Positions 33,972-43,140 of a stretch of DNA of 64,000 nucleotides are shown here, piece by piece (position 1 is the first letter of the stretch; each line of letters opens with the position of its first letter). The translations under genes and the position numbers were made by a program. This stretch comes from Calditrichia bacterium (GTDB taxonomy: Bacteria; Calditrichota; Calditrichia; RBG-13-44-9; J075): positions 248,001 to 312,000 of the forward strand of contig JACKAP010000003.1 in the NCBI GenBank assembly GCA_020635015.1. Direction: 5' to 3'. The notes under the pieces were generated by a model, which searched no databases, was not told the DNA's origin, and saw only the letters and a list, made by a program, of their open reading frames with translations.

Positions 33972-35459
33972 ATGAAACCTATCTGCTACCGGCTGTTCAG
34001 TGTGGGGCTGATGCTCCTGCTGGGAGGATGTAACGACAAAAGCCCCCTCGGCATTACCGCCTACTCCCCCACCCCGCCATCCGGCAAACCGCTGATCCTG
34101 CGCAGCGACCTCAAATCCGGCGGCAGCTATATGCCGGGTTATCAGAGCGGGAATATCCGCTCCGACCAGGTAACGCTTTCCTGGGAGCCGGCTCCGGCAG
34201 GAGAGTTCGCCTCCTACCAGATATTCCGCAACGATATCCGCCTCGCCACCATTACGGAGCGGGAAGCGGCCAGCTATACCGACGACCAGGGGATCTTCCC
34301 CGACAGCTATTACAATTACAAGATCGCCCTGTTCAATCCCCAGGGGCTCTTTCTGGCGGATACCATCCGGATCAAGACCCCGGCATTTTCCCGGCCGTTT
34401 GCCCTGAGCAGCCAGGTGGTGGCGCCCACTGAAGACCTGATTCGGATTTTCTGGCGCAACGGCGCGGAATCGGCCACCGATTTCCGGATTTACCGCAAGC
34501 TGCTCAGCGATCCGGATACGCTCTACCAGATGGTCGGCACTGCAAGCGATACCCTCTTTACCGACAACAACGGCATCGTTCCCGGGAATACTTATGAATA
34601 CCAGGTGAGCGCCTTCAATGCCTTCGAAGCCACGCCCCGATCGCTGCCCCTGGCGGTTAGCGCTTTTTATGATCTCTCGCCGCCCTTCCTCACCACTGCA
34701 CAGCAACTCGATGGCAGCCGGATGGTGCGGTTATTTTGGATTGACTTTGCAACCGCGGAGGACGGCTACCGGATCTGGAGACGCAGCCCGTCAGGTCAAT
34801 TCACCGAGATCAACACGGTTCCCACCAATGCCTTCACCTACACCGACAGCGACACGGCCGGCAGCCTGCAATTAGATTCCACTTATATTTACGCCGTCAG
34901 CGCCTTTGGGGCTACCGGGGAATCGGAACTCTCCAATGCCATACCGGTCACCATCTTGTCTTCCAGCAGCTTTACCGGGTACCAGGAAGACTTCGAATCG
35001 CCGCTGGGTGGAGAGTGGGAGTTGATCTCTTCCACCCCCGAGGGACGGATTATCCGCTCCACCAACGGCGCCAACAGCGGCCAATATATGCTGCAGATGG
35101 ATGTGGCGGTCGATGGGGTGGTCAATCTCAATGAGGCGATACTGAGCCTCGATCTATCTACGGTAAACCCGGGTGACGATCTCTTCCTGCGCTTTTTCTA
35201 TAACACCTTCGATGATGAGGTCAGTCCCCTGGAAGAATATGTTGATATCTCCAGCGACGGGAGCAGTTGGCTGACGGTCTTCACCATGCCTTTTTCCGCC
35301 TTTGCCTGGGAACAGGCGGAGATCAACCTGCAGGATTTTACCGATGCGCAACCCTATAGCAGCACCTACCGGATCCGCTGGCACCAGGGCGATAATTTCT
35401 CCTTCCCGGTCGACGGGATCGGGATTGATGATATCGAGGTGAGCCTGGCAGGGCAGTGA
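33972..35459 (+). CDS. Exported lipoprotein with fibronectin-type III-like domains
   Basis: A 495-residue lipoprotein with lipobox LLGGC (Cys-20). Three successive FN3-like modules are suggested by VTLSWEPAPAGEFASYQIFRND, IRIFWRNGAESATDFRIYRK and VRLFWIDFATAEDGYRIWRR (each quoted only in part), with TYIYAVSAFGATGES ends. The C-terminal about 160 residues form a jelly-roll-like domain (EDFESPLGGEWELIS ... DGIGIDDIEVS) resembling MAM/carbohydrate-binding modules. No catalytic motif is seen. It is followed by an outer-membrane barrel gene and may be its surface partner. GGGAGAGATCT precedes the ATG. Confidence 0.8.
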   Translation: MKPICYRLFSVGLMLLLGGCNDKSPLGITAYSPTPPSGKPLILRSDLKSGGSYMPGYQSGNIRSDQVTLSWEPAPAGEFASYQIFRNDIRLATITEREAASYTDDQGIFPDSYYNYKIALFNPQGLFLADTIRIKTPAFSRPFALSSQVVAPTEDLIRIFWRNGAESATDFRIYRKLLSDPDTLYQMVGTASDTLFTDNNGIVPGNTYEYQVSAFNAFEATPRSLPLAVSAFYDLSPPFLTTAQQLDGSRMVRLFWIDFATAEDGYRIWRRSPSGQFTEINTVPTNAFTYTDSDTAGSLQLDSTYIYAVSAFGATGESELSNAIPVTILSSSSFTGYQEDFESPLGGEWELISSTPEGRIIRSTNGANSGQYMLQMDVAVDGVVNLNEAILSLDLSTVNPGDDLFLRFFYNTFDDEVSPLEEYVDISSDGSSWLTVFTMPFSAFAWEQAEINLQDFTDAQPYSSTYRIRWHQGDNFSFPVDGIGIDDIEVSLAGQ

Positions 35460-35460
35460 T

Positions 35461-35512
35461 TGGTTGGCAGTGGTCAGTTGTTAGTGATCAGTTTCGTGGG
35501 TTTCGTGGGCTA
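35461..35512. repeat. Single-arm tandem-unit array (GTGGTCAGTTGTTAGTGATCAG, TTCGTGGG)
   Basis: Short direct repeats (AGTGGTCAGT/AGTGATCAGT and two TTCGTGGG units) lie between the lipoprotein and the outer-membrane protein genes without a clear opposite arm. They look like a remnant of the tandem-unit palindromes. Confidence 0.5.
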
Positions 35513-35551
35513 GTCCGTTACTTTTCAACCGTTAAAATCTCGGGAGATGAT

Positions 35552-37387
35552 ATGCACCAGATTCGCTACATGTTTACGCTCGTCATTTTGATGCTGGTTC
35601 CGCCTTTCCTGGTTGCCCAGGAAACCGAAACCGTCCTCTCCGCCACGCCGGTGTCGTTCCGCAGCCAGGCCCTGGGGGGTACGGTGTTCGATGATCTCGA
35701 CCTGGTATATGACCCGGTGGAGATCCGGTATGTCGACGGCATCCGCCTCTATACCAACCTGAGTAATCTTGGCTCCGGTGAAGAACAGGTGCTCAACGGG
35801 GTTTCTGACAACGAATTCCTCTTCGGCGCCTCCGGGCGGAATCTCTGGGCCGGCAATTTATGGACCTCCTTCCTGGTGCGCTACCAGAATGCCCGCAGCT
35901 CTGATGCGGTGTTGATCGACCGTGATCTGGACGGCCTGACCGACCTGTTCGAGACCGGTAGCTTCCGGGATATTTACACCGCATTCCTCGATTTAACCGG
36001 GAACGGACTTTATGACATCAAACGGGCAATCGATCAGACCAAAACCAACTTTGCCCGCAACCGCACTCAGTTGCTCACCTTGAACAACAGCGTGCTGTTG
36101 CGTGATGCCTGGACCATCGGCCTGAAGATCACCCTTGGCAAACTCAGCAGCCAATCCACTACCGCCAGCACCCTGTTGGGCAGCGGCAGCGGTCCCCTGC
36201 TCGGCGCGACTCCCGGCTCCCCCGCCTTTAGCCTGAATTTCGACTTGTTCACAGTTCAGGATAATTTCCGCAATTTTAACCAGGGGGAACTCGGCGATTT
36301 CCTCACGCGCAGCGAGCGGGATTTTACCCAGATCGACATGGCCCTGATGCGCCCGGTTTATCTGGTTCGCCCGCTGGAAGTGCGGGCCGATCTGGGATTC
36401 CGGCTGGATAATTTTCAAACCGACAATTTCAACCGTTACAGCGGCAGTTATGATAATTTCAGCAGCCAGATCGAGGGCTTTACCGACCACTATGAAGAAA
36501 TTGACCAATCCGTTGCCGGCATGCAGGAAGACGGCAATGCCCTTTCCCTGGCGCTGTCGGTAAAGCAAGTGTTTAAACGCGCCCGGGAACGCCGGAACGA
36601 CGGTTTCTGGCAGGTGCGGCTGGGGGTCAGCCGCTATGATTTCAACTACGAATCACGTAATCTGAATTCCTTTAATTCCCTGGATTCCTATTTTGACGGC
36701 AGCGACACCCTGAATATCGATCTGTATGATTCCCAGGTGGAAACGAATAACACCAACGATCTGGGAGACGGCAACCGCAACCGCTTGTTCATGGCAGCCG
36801 TCATCAATCTGCCGCTGAATGACAACGTCACCTTTGGCCTGGGCACCCAAATCGCTTTCAGCGAACTGGAGCGCAGCACCCGCTATCAGGAAGCCTTCAG
36901 CAATGTGCGCGACTTTCAACTGCTCGACACCCTGGGCGCCAACGACTTACTCACCACCACCACCCGGGGGCTCAATGCACGGCGCACCTATCAGTTGGAT
37001 GAATACCGGTTTTCCTTCCCGGTAGGGATCGAATACCGCTTTACCCGCAGCCGCAACTGGAGCCTGCGCTTCGGGAGTATTTTCAGCTATTGGCGCACCA
37101 CTGAGAATGACGCGCTGACGGTTACCGACGCACAGCCACTGACAGTGGTCACCGAAACCGGTGACGGTGATGTGCAAACGGCGCGCTTTGACAATACATA
37201 CCAATCGACCAGCAGCCAGCGCAAGGAAGGCTTGAGTGAGACCGTTTTCCTGTATGGATTGGGCTATACCCCTACTGAAAATCTGCAGATCGACCTGCTC
37301 GGCTTCCTCGGGCGAACCGATGGGCAGGGAATCATCGACACCGATTTTTTCCGGCAACTGCGGTTTTCCTTTACCCTGAAGCTTTAG
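35552..37387 (+). CDS. Large outer-membrane beta-barrel protein
   Basis: A 611-residue protein with signal peptide (MHQIRYMFTLVILMLVPPFLVAQ). Alternating strands with many Asp/Asn/Phe turns fill the rest, and the C-terminal strand ends LRFSFTLKL, as expected for a barrel. Short tight-turn regions such as DRDLDGLTDLFETG could bind calcium. I do not recognise a specific family; it may be a porin or substrate channel. ATG 35552 follows CGGGAGATGAT. The frame is open from 35456, but that stretch is repeat-derived. It probably forms an operon with the upstream lipoprotein. Confidence 0.8.
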   Translation: MHQIRYMFTLVILMLVPPFLVAQETETVLSATPVSFRSQALGGTVFDDLDLVYDPVEIRYVDGIRLYTNLSNLGSGEEQVLNGVSDNEFLFGASGRNLWAGNLWTSFLVRYQNARSSDAVLIDRDLDGLTDLFETGSFRDIYTAFLDLTGNGLYDIKRAIDQTKTNFARNRTQLLTLNNSVLLRDAWTIGLKITLGKLSSQSTTASTLLGSGSGPLLGATPGSPAFSLNFDLFTVQDNFRNFNQGELGDFLTRSERDFTQIDMALMRPVYLVRPLEVRADLGFRLDNFQTDNFNRYSGSYDNFSSQIEGFTDHYEEIDQSVAGMQEDGNALSLALSVKQVFKRARERRNDGFWQVRLGVSRYDFNYESRNLNSFNSLDSYFDGSDTLNIDLYDSQVETNNTNDLGDGNRNRLFMAAVINLPLNDNVTFGLGTQIAFSELERSTRYQEAFSNVRDFQLLDTLGANDLLTTTTRGLNARRTYQLDEYRFSFPVGIEYRFTRSRNWSLRFGSIFSYWRTTENDALTVTDAQPLTVVTETGDGDVQTARFDNTYQSTSSQRKEGLSETVFLYGLGYTPTENLQIDLLGFLGRTDGQGIIDTDFFRQLRFSFTLKL

Positions 37388-37389
37388 TT

Positions 37390-37445
37390 AGTGGCAGTAG
37401 CAGTAGCAGTGGCAGGAAGTTGACTGCCACTGCCACTGCTACTTA
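37390..37445. repeat. Inverted repeat of GGCAGTAGCAGT / ACTGCCACTGCT units
   Basis: The left arm is GTGGCAGTAGCAGTAGCAGT (37391-37410) plus GGCAG. The right arm CTGCCACTGCCACTGCTACT (37424-37443) is its inverse. The period is six bases. It starts three bases after the stop of the outer-membrane protein gene. Confidence 0.85.
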
Positions 37446-37626
37446 AATTGCGGGGATTGTCAAACACGACGAGAAGGCACGCTATAGGGGCTTTAAATTT
37501 TGACACCCGTTTCTGTGATCCAGGCATTTTTTCCCGGCGCAAATGTGATATATTTCCAGCCGGAACGATTTTAATGGCGAGAAATCATAACTTAATATTG
37601 CGCTAACCTAAGTAAAGGAGTTTTTG

Positions 37627-38559
37627 ATGAAGATTTTGATCACCGGCGGCGCGGGCTTTATCGCTTCGAACATTGCCGACCGTTATCTGGAACTGGGACA
37701 CGAAGTGGTGATTGTCGATAATTTGGTGACCGGCCAGCGGGAAAACATCCCGGCGGCGGCGAAGTTTTATGAGATGGATATCTGTGATGATGCGCTGAAA
37801 AATGTTTTTGAAGCGGAGAAACCGGACATTGTCAACCATCATGCCGCCCAGATGGATGTGCGAAAATCGGTAGCCGATCCGGCCTACGACGCCGGGGTTA
37901 ATGTGTTGGGCGCGATCAATATCCTGCAGAACTGCGTCAAATACAAGGTTAAGAAATTCATTTTCGCCTCCACCGGCGGCGCAATTTACGGAGAGCAGGA
38001 TTATTTTCCGGCCGACGAAGCCCATCCCAACCGTCCGCTTTCGCCGTATGGCATCACCAAGCTCACCACCGAAAAATATCTTTTCTTCTACAATCATGTG
38101 CACGGGCTGAACTACACCATCCTGCGCTATGCCAATGTTTACGGCCCCCGCCAGAATCCCCACGGCGAAGCCGGGGTCGTGGCGATCTTTAGCCAGCGGA
38201 TGCTGCGCAACGAACAACCGCGCATTAATGGAGAAGGCACCCAAACCCGCGATTACGTGTTTGTCGGTGATGTGGTGAAGGCCAACGAACTGGCCCTCAG
38301 CGGTGGCGCCAATCAGATCTTCAATATTGGCACCGGCATTGAGACCGATGTTAACACCCTCTTCCGCCATATCGCCGCGCAGATGGACCACGAGGTGCCG
38401 GAAGTACATGCCCCGGCCCAGCCCGGCGAGCAGATGCGCAGCGTGCTCGATGCATCCTATATCAAAAAAGAGCTGGGTTGGGAACCGACGGTCCCCCTCG
38501 CGGAAGGCCTGAAGCGCACGGTAAACTTTTTCCGCAGCAAAGTGGCCACTCCGGCCTAA
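37627..38559 (+). CDS. NAD-dependent sugar-nucleotide epimerase (UDP-glucose 4-epimerase-like)
   Basis: A 310-residue extended short-chain dehydrogenase. The Rossmann entry is TGGAGFIASNIAD, with Ala at the last position of the glycine motif. VDNLVTGQREN follows the second strand. The catalytic elements are STGGAIYG, the Tyr-Lys pair in SPYGITK, and RYANVYGPRQNPHGEAGVVA. GEGTQTRDYVFVGDVV is the usual substrate-binding segment. It probably interconverts UDP-glucose/UDP-galactose or similar sugars for surface polysaccharides. ATG 37627 is preceded by AAAGGAG; TTG one codon earlier is possible. It stands alone and is followed by a good terminator. Confidence 0.92.
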   Translation: MKILITGGAGFIASNIADRYLELGHEVVIVDNLVTGQRENIPAAAKFYEMDICDDALKNVFEAEKPDIVNHHAAQMDVRKSVADPAYDAGVNVLGAINILQNCVKYKVKKFIFASTGGAIYGEQDYFPADEAHPNRPLSPYGITKLTTEKYLFFYNHVHGLNYTILRYANVYGPRQNPHGEAGVVAIFSQRMLRNEQPRINGEGTQTRDYVFVGDVVKANELALSGGANQIFNIGTGIETDVNTLFRHIAAQMDHEVPEVHAPAQPGEQMRSVLDASYIKKELGWEPTVPLAEGLKRTVNFFRSKVATPA

Positions 38560-38585
38560 CGTCGTTTTATTAAGCTGCAAATACA

Positions 38586-38620
38586 AGCGGAATACGCATA
38601 CGTGTATTCCGCTTTTTTTT
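38586..38620 (+). terminator. Intrinsic terminator after the epimerase gene
   Basis: The stem AGCGGAATAC / GTATTCCGCT (38586-38595 with 38604-38613) encloses an eight-base loop and is followed by a run of T (to 38620). Confidence 0.93.
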
Positions 38621-38651
38621 GTCACTTTGCGTATTAAAAAACTGGAAAGAC

Positions 38652-38668
38652 AATCCACGGATTACACG
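38652..38668. repeat. Solo half copy of the CCACGGATTACACGG repeat
   Basis: AATCCACGGATTACACG matches the left arm of the composite elements at 23941 and 30775, but no inverted partner follows. It abuts the 3' end of the delta-60 repeat gene. Confidence 0.7.
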
Positions 38669-38670
38669 AC

Positions 38671-40119
38671 CTAATCCTCGCTCCGACGGGTAAACAGGTC
38701 GCTGGTATCGGCCGGGGCATCCTGCGGAGGCGATTCCGAAGGCGGGGCTTCGAATAATGCCCAGCCGCCGACAAGGATGTTCCCGAACGGATCGGCAATC
38801 ACCGAACGGGGCTCCAGGTCGGCAGCGCCGTCCAGATTGCTTAGCAGGTAGCCTTTCCCGTCAAAGCTAAGATCAGGATTGCCACTCCGGGTAAAACGCG
38901 CCAGGAGCATGCGGTTTGCCCCACCCCTCATCTGCACCTTGCCTGCCAGGATAATCTTTTCGCCCACCGCCAGAGCGATATCCGTCACCGTTAGCTCGAC
39001 CGTGCGCTCGATGGCCTTCAGCACCCTGCCCTGATTTCCAAAGCTGCGATCCAGCGTTCCGTCGGCCAGAAAGCGGGCCAGCAGGATCCGGTTCTCATTC
39101 CGGCTACTCAGCGCTTCCCCGGCCACCAAAATGCGGCCGTCGGAATAGAGCGCCAGGGAGCCGGTTCGCTCCGCCAGCATTCCATTCGGCGTCAGAGTGA
39201 CCACCCCGCTGGGCCCGAAAGATCGATCGGGAGCGCCGTTACTATGAAATCGTACCATCACTAACTGGTTTCGTCCACGGATGGTGGCATTACCGATCGC
39301 GACGATACGCCCGGCAGAATCGATGGCCATGTCAGTAATGCGGGCATCGGCGTAGCCGGTAAATGGGGTGATGATACGTCCGTCGATGCCGTAGGAGCGA
39401 TCCAATTGACCGTAGCGGTCAAACCGGGCTGCGACGGCCATAGCGCGGCCGGTGTGGAATTCGCCGCTGCCGGCGGCCAGGAGCCGGTTCCCCCCGATGA
39501 ACCGCACACTATAAACCGCTTCATTCAATACGGCATGGAAGGTGGTGGTGGCAAACCCCGCTAAACCGAAGGCCGGATCCAGCTCTCCCGCTTCGTTGCA
39601 GCAGATCAGCACAAAGTCGGAGAAATCCGGCCCCTCCCGCTTTTGCACGAATCCGGCAGTGAGAATGCGATTGTCGGTATCGACGGCCACGGATTTGGCC
39701 TCGCACAAATTACCCATCTCGTCGGAATAGAGTTGCTTACCGTTCCGGGCAAAATCACGGTCTAAGGCACCGCTGCCCTCCAGGAAGCGGACGAGGGCAA
39801 TATGCCTTCCCTGTCGATTCCGGGTGCAGCCGGCGGCAACGACCCGCATGCGGTGGTCGATGATCAGCGCGTCCACCTTGGCGTTAATCCCCTTAAACGG
39901 TTGTGGATCAGCGGCGCTGCGAGTCGTCGTGAAGGCTGCATAGGCAACACCGTTTTTCTGAAACGTGGAATCACGAGTCCCATCAACGCGGTATCGCGCG
40001 ACAAAGAAAGAGGCTTTTTCATCTCCGGAGATGATGTCACAGCCCACCCAGCAGCAGGCCGCCAGCAGGGGAAACAGCCATTTCCCGCCGGACTTGATTT
40101 GACAGAGAACGCCCATCAT
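38671..40119 (-). CDS. Exported delta-60 repeat beta-propeller protein
   Basis: A 482-residue protein. The N-terminus has a hydrophobic segment ending ACCWVGCD, a lipoprotein-like signal. About seven repeats of 55-60 residues follow, each with the delta-60 pattern LDRSFG-x2-G-x(V/R) (examples: LDRDFARNGK, LDRSYGIDGR, PDRSFGPSGV, LDRSFGNQGR) and strands of the type IAVDSAGRIVAIG. These form a propeller-like surface domain of unknown ligand. The start at the paired ATGs 40116/40119 follows GGAGGG; an open frame upstream to 40167 is less likely. A short Pro/Glu-rich tail ends the protein. Confidence 0.85.
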   Translation of the reverse strand: MMGVLCQIKSGGKWLFPLLAACCWVGCDIISGDEKASFFVARYRVDGTRDSTFQKNGVAYAAFTTTRSAADPQPFKGINAKVDALIIDHRMRVVAAGCTRNRQGRHIALVRFLEGSGALDRDFARNGKQLYSDEMGNLCEAKSVAVDTDNRILTAGFVQKREGPDFSDFVLICCNEAGELDPAFGLAGFATTTFHAVLNEAVYSVRFIGGNRLLAAGSGEFHTGRAMAVAARFDRYGQLDRSYGIDGRIITPFTGYADARITDMAIDSAGRIVAIGNATIRGRNQLVMVRFHSNGAPDRSFGPSGVVTLTPNGMLAERTGSLALYSDGRILVAGEALSSRNENRILLARFLADGTLDRSFGNQGRVLKAIERTVELTVTDIALAVGEKIILAGKVQMRGGANRMLLARFTRSGNPDLSFDGKGYLLSNLDGAADLEPRSVIADPFGNILVGGWALFEAPPSESPPQDAPADTSDLFTRRSED

Positions 40120-40358
40120 TACCCTCCGTGTCATGTGTGTCAAAGAACCCGGTGCAGTTGCCCGCACCTACCTAACGGTAGTATGTAAACTCGACTGAGC
40201 TCTCAAAAATGTTTGGTTTCTCTATTTTGAAGCGAGACAAATACGTTTTTTGACTCGGTTACAATATGATATGCCCAAGAAGCGATTTCGTTCCGGGTCT
40301 TTTAAAATGGGTGGGTTTGTGTGTGGGGAATGGTAATTGGCGGACGGCGAAAACATGG

Positions 40359-40409
40359 TTGTAGGGTAGGGTCGCGACCCTACCCTACAAGCGCGACCCT
40401 ACCCTACAA
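40359..40409. repeat. GTAGGGTAGGGTCGCGACC palindrome overlapping the Kv-channel stop
   Basis: Positions 40359-40390 form a perfect 32-bp palindrome of GTAGGGTAGG units around GGTCGCGACC. A third half copy follows (40391-40409). That half supplies the last Leu codon and the TAG stop (40404-40406) of the potassium channel. The gap 40120-40403 holds nothing else I recognise. Confidence 0.9.
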
Positions 40410-41216
40410 TTTCTCTCCGCAATATTTGCAATATATCGCATCGCTGTCATGCCCTTCGGCAGCGCACTGCCGGCAGGACTGAGTGCTGAGCCGGGCATAT
40501 TGGGCGTTACGTTCCATTTCGACGGTCACGATGCCGGTCGGTACTGCAATGATGCCGTACCCCATCACCATCACCAGGGTGGCCAGGGTCTGCCCGAGGG
40601 GAGTCTGGGGCGCAATGTCGCCGTAGCCCACCGTGGTCAGGGTGACGACCGCCCAATAGATACTGCGGGGGATGCTGGTGAATCCGCTCTTTTCGCCTTC
40701 GATCATATACATCAGTGAACCGATGATGATCACCATAATGAAAACGGTGTAGAGGAAAACAAATATCTTGCGGCGGCTGGCGCGGAGCGCCCGGCTGAGT
40801 ACCGCCGCCTCCTGAAGGTATTGCACCAGTTTGAGCACCCGGAATACCCGGATAATGCGCAGCATGCGGATCACCAGCAGGTACTGGCTCCCGGGCAGCA
40901 CCAGGCTCAGATACGTGGGAACGATCGCCAGCAGGTCGATGACCCCAAAAAAGCTGCGGGCGTACTTCAGCGGCCGGCCGACGCAAATTAATCGAAGTAT
41001 ATACTCGATGGTAAACAGGATGGTGAACACCCACTCCGCCAGGTAGAGCAGCGGCCCGTATGCCCTCCGCACCGGCGCAACGCTGTCGAGCATCACCACC
41101 AGCACGCTGGCGAGGATACAGAAAATCAGCGCAATATCGAACCACTTCCCGACCGGCGTATCGGCTTCAAATATTACCTCATGCAATTTTTCCCGCCAAG
41201 AGGTCGTTGAACTCAT
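40404..41216 (-). CDS. Voltage-gated potassium channel with C-terminal zinc ribbon
   Basis: A 270-residue six-helix channel. S4 has the gating pattern RMLRIIRVFRVLK, with a positive residue at every third position. The pore has the selectivity filter TTVGYGD, and S6 contains GYGIIAVPTGIV. After S6, a short tail ends with CRQC-x11-CKYCGEKL, a C-x2-C-x11-C-x2-C zinc ribbon unusual for bacterial Kv channels. ATG 41216 follows GAAGGAGTAACC and comes two bases after the stop codon of the APC permease gene, so the two are co-transcribed. It should conduct K+ on depolarisation. The stop codon lies in a repeat (40359-40409). Confidence 0.93.
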   Translation of the reverse strand: MSSTTSWREKLHEVIFEADTPVGKWFDIALIFCILASVLVVMLDSVAPVRRAYGPLLYLAEWVFTILFTIEYILRLICVGRPLKYARSFFGVIDLLAIVPTYLSLVLPGSQYLLVIRMLRIIRVFRVLKLVQYLQEAAVLSRALRASRRKIFVFLYTVFIMVIIIGSLMYMIEGEKSGFTSIPRSIYWAVVTLTTVGYGDIAPQTPLGQTLATLVMVMGYGIIAVPTGIVTVEMERNAQYARLSTQSCRQCAAEGHDSDAIYCKYCGEKL

Positions 41217-41218
41217 GG

Positions 41219-42523
41219 TTACTCCTTCCGCTTCCATAGAAAATACACCGGCACCCCCAGCGCCAGGAAAAGCAGTCCCGCCAACGCCTGGTAAGGCGCG
41301 CTGATCAGGGTGTTGATCACAAACCAGGTCGAAATGAGCACGAACAGCGCCGGGGTCAGGGGATAGCCCGGGGTGCGATAGGGCCGTTCTCCATCCGGAT
41401 CGCGGCGGCGGAATAGGAACACGCTGAACCCGGCCAGGGCGAAGAAAATCCAATCGACAAAAGCCACGTAGGTGATCAGCTCATAAAAGGTCCCGCTGAG
41501 GATCAACACGATCGCCCAGGCGGTCTGAAACAGGATCGCGAATACCGGAGCCTTATACTTCGGATGGATCTCCCCCACTTTCTTAAAAAACACTTTGTCG
41601 ACCGACATGGCATAGTAGATCCGCGGGGCGGTCATGGTGTAGATCCCGGCAGTGCCGAACACCGAGATGAAGATCGCCAGGGAGATGAATACCGCCCCGG
41701 CGGGCCCCAGCACGGTCTGCACCGCATCGGAGGCCACCCGTTCGGAAGCCGCAATCGTCTCCAACGGCAGCAGCATCAGATAGGCGAGGTTGATCAGCAG
41801 GTAGATCACCACCACGATCGCGGTGCCGGTAATCAGCGCGAAAGGGATGGTGCGCTGCTGGTCTTTTACCTCGCTGGCCACGTAGGTGGCATGCTGCCAG
41901 CCGCCGAAGGACCACAGCACCCCCACCATGGCGATCGCCAGGGCGCCCCCGAAATTCTCCGCATTCCGGGGCAGCAGGGTTGAGGTGTCGATATTGCCCG
42001 GATCGCCCCAACCCAGACCCACCAGAATCACCACCGCAATGCCGAGTATCTTCAGAATGGTAAAGACATCGGCAAAAATCCCCCCGGAGCGGATCCCGAA
42101 ATAATTCACTGCGGTCAAGAATACCAGTCCGCTGATGGCGGTAATTTTGATTCCAACAGGGGTCAGCGGCACAAAATAGCCAAAATAGGTAGCAAAGGCG
42201 ATGCTCAGCGCCGCCAGGCCGCCGGTGTTGACCACCAGGAAGTAGGCCCAGCCGTAGAGAAATCCCCACAGACCGCCATAGGCTTCCTTCAGGAAAGCAT
42301 ACACCCCGCCGGCCCGGGGCATCATGGCGCCGAGTTCGGCAAATGTGAGGGCGCCGGTGAGGGACAGCACCCCGCCGATCACCCACAGCAGCAGGATCAA
42401 CATTGCCGAGGGCACCTGCTGGGCAATGCCCGCCGGGGTTAAAAATATCCCGGAACCGATCACCGAACCGATTGCGATCAGGGTTAAATCGAAACGGGTG
42501 AGTTTTTGTTCTAATCGCGTCAT
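41219..42523 (-). CDS. APC-family amino acid permease
   Basis: A 434-residue inner-membrane transporter with 12 hydrophobic segments. TM1 carries the substrate motif LIAIGSVIGSGIFLTPAG of the amino acid-polyamine-organocation superfamily. GALTFAELGAMMPRAGG and SFGGWQHATYVASEVKD are the usual TM2-3 and TM6 signatures of the LAT/basic amino acid group. Substrate cannot be told from sequence. ATG 42523 gives the normal family N-terminus; an alternative ATG at 42586 would overlap the divergent Yip1 start. It is followed at two bases by the Kv-channel gene, which suggests coupled solute/ion movement. Confidence 0.92.
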   Translation of the reverse strand: MTRLEQKLTRFDLTLIAIGSVIGSGIFLTPAGIAQQVPSAMLILLLWVIGGVLSLTGALTFAELGAMMPRAGGVYAFLKEAYGGLWGFLYGWAYFLVVNTGGLAALSIAFATYFGYFVPLTPVGIKITAISGLVFLTAVNYFGIRSGGIFADVFTILKILGIAVVILVGLGWGDPGNIDTSTLLPRNAENFGGALAIAMVGVLWSFGGWQHATYVASEVKDQQRTIPFALITGTAIVVVIYLLINLAYLMLLPLETIAASERVASDAVQTVLGPAGAVFISLAIFISVFGTAGIYTMTAPRIYYAMSVDKVFFKKVGEIHPKYKAPVFAILFQTAWAIVLILSGTFYELITYVAFVDWIFFALAGFSVFLFRRRDPDGERPYRTPGYPLTPALFVLISTWFVINTLISAPYQALAGLLFLALGVPVYFLWKRKE

Positions 42524-42584
42524 GGAATCCGCACTTTCTGAAATAACCGTTTGATTTTTATCCTTCAAATCGATAAAATACCGC

Positions 42585-43088
42585 ATGGATACATTTATCG
42601 CCAGAATGATCAAGGCTGCTTTGTTAAACAAAGCGCTGTACGAAGAAGTGGAAGCCGACCGCAACGCCATGGTGCAGGCGCTGTTGGTCGTAGTACTCTC
42701 CAGCATCGCCGGGACTATCGGCCATCCCCAACTTACCGGTTTGGGAGAAATTATCAAAGGCATATTGATCAATCTGGGCATCTGGTTCCTGTGGGCGGCG
42801 ATCACCCTGGCTATCGGCACCACCATCCTGAAGGGGCCGGACACTCGCTCCGACATGGGCGAGATGCTGCGCACCCTCGGTTTTGCCAGCGCTCCGGGAA
42901 TGATTCGGGTGCTGGGATTCATACCACTGATCGGCTGGCTTTTCCATTTAGTGGCCGGTGTCTGGATGCTGATCGCCATGGTGATCGCAGTGCGCCAGGC
43001 CCTGGACTATCATTCCACCGAGCGGGCGGTGGCGGTCTGCCTGATCGGTTTCTTCCCCTATATCATCATATACTGGATATTGTTCTGA
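42585..43088 (+). CDS. Yip1-family membrane protein
   Basis: A 167-residue protein with an N-terminal soluble helix (MDTFIARMIKAALLNKALYEEVEADR), then five hydrophobic segments (about 31-45, 58-85, 96-118, 118-138, 148-167). The pattern fits bacterial YIP1 family proteins. Bacterial functions are unknown. It is divergent from the APC permease gene, with only 61 bp between starts, and is followed by fabH 52 bp later. Confidence 0.82.
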   Translation: MDTFIARMIKAALLNKALYEEVEADRNAMVQALLVVVLSSIAGTIGHPQLTGLGEIIKGILINLGIWFLWAAITLAIGTTILKGPDTRSDMGEMLRTLGFASAPGMIRVLGFIPLIGWLFHLVAGVWMLIAMVIAVRQALDYHSTERAVAVCLIGFFPYIIIYWILF

Positions 43089-43140
43089 CATCCGGGCGTT
43101 TCCCCCAAAATCGACAGATTTTAAAGAGAAGAGGACTGAC

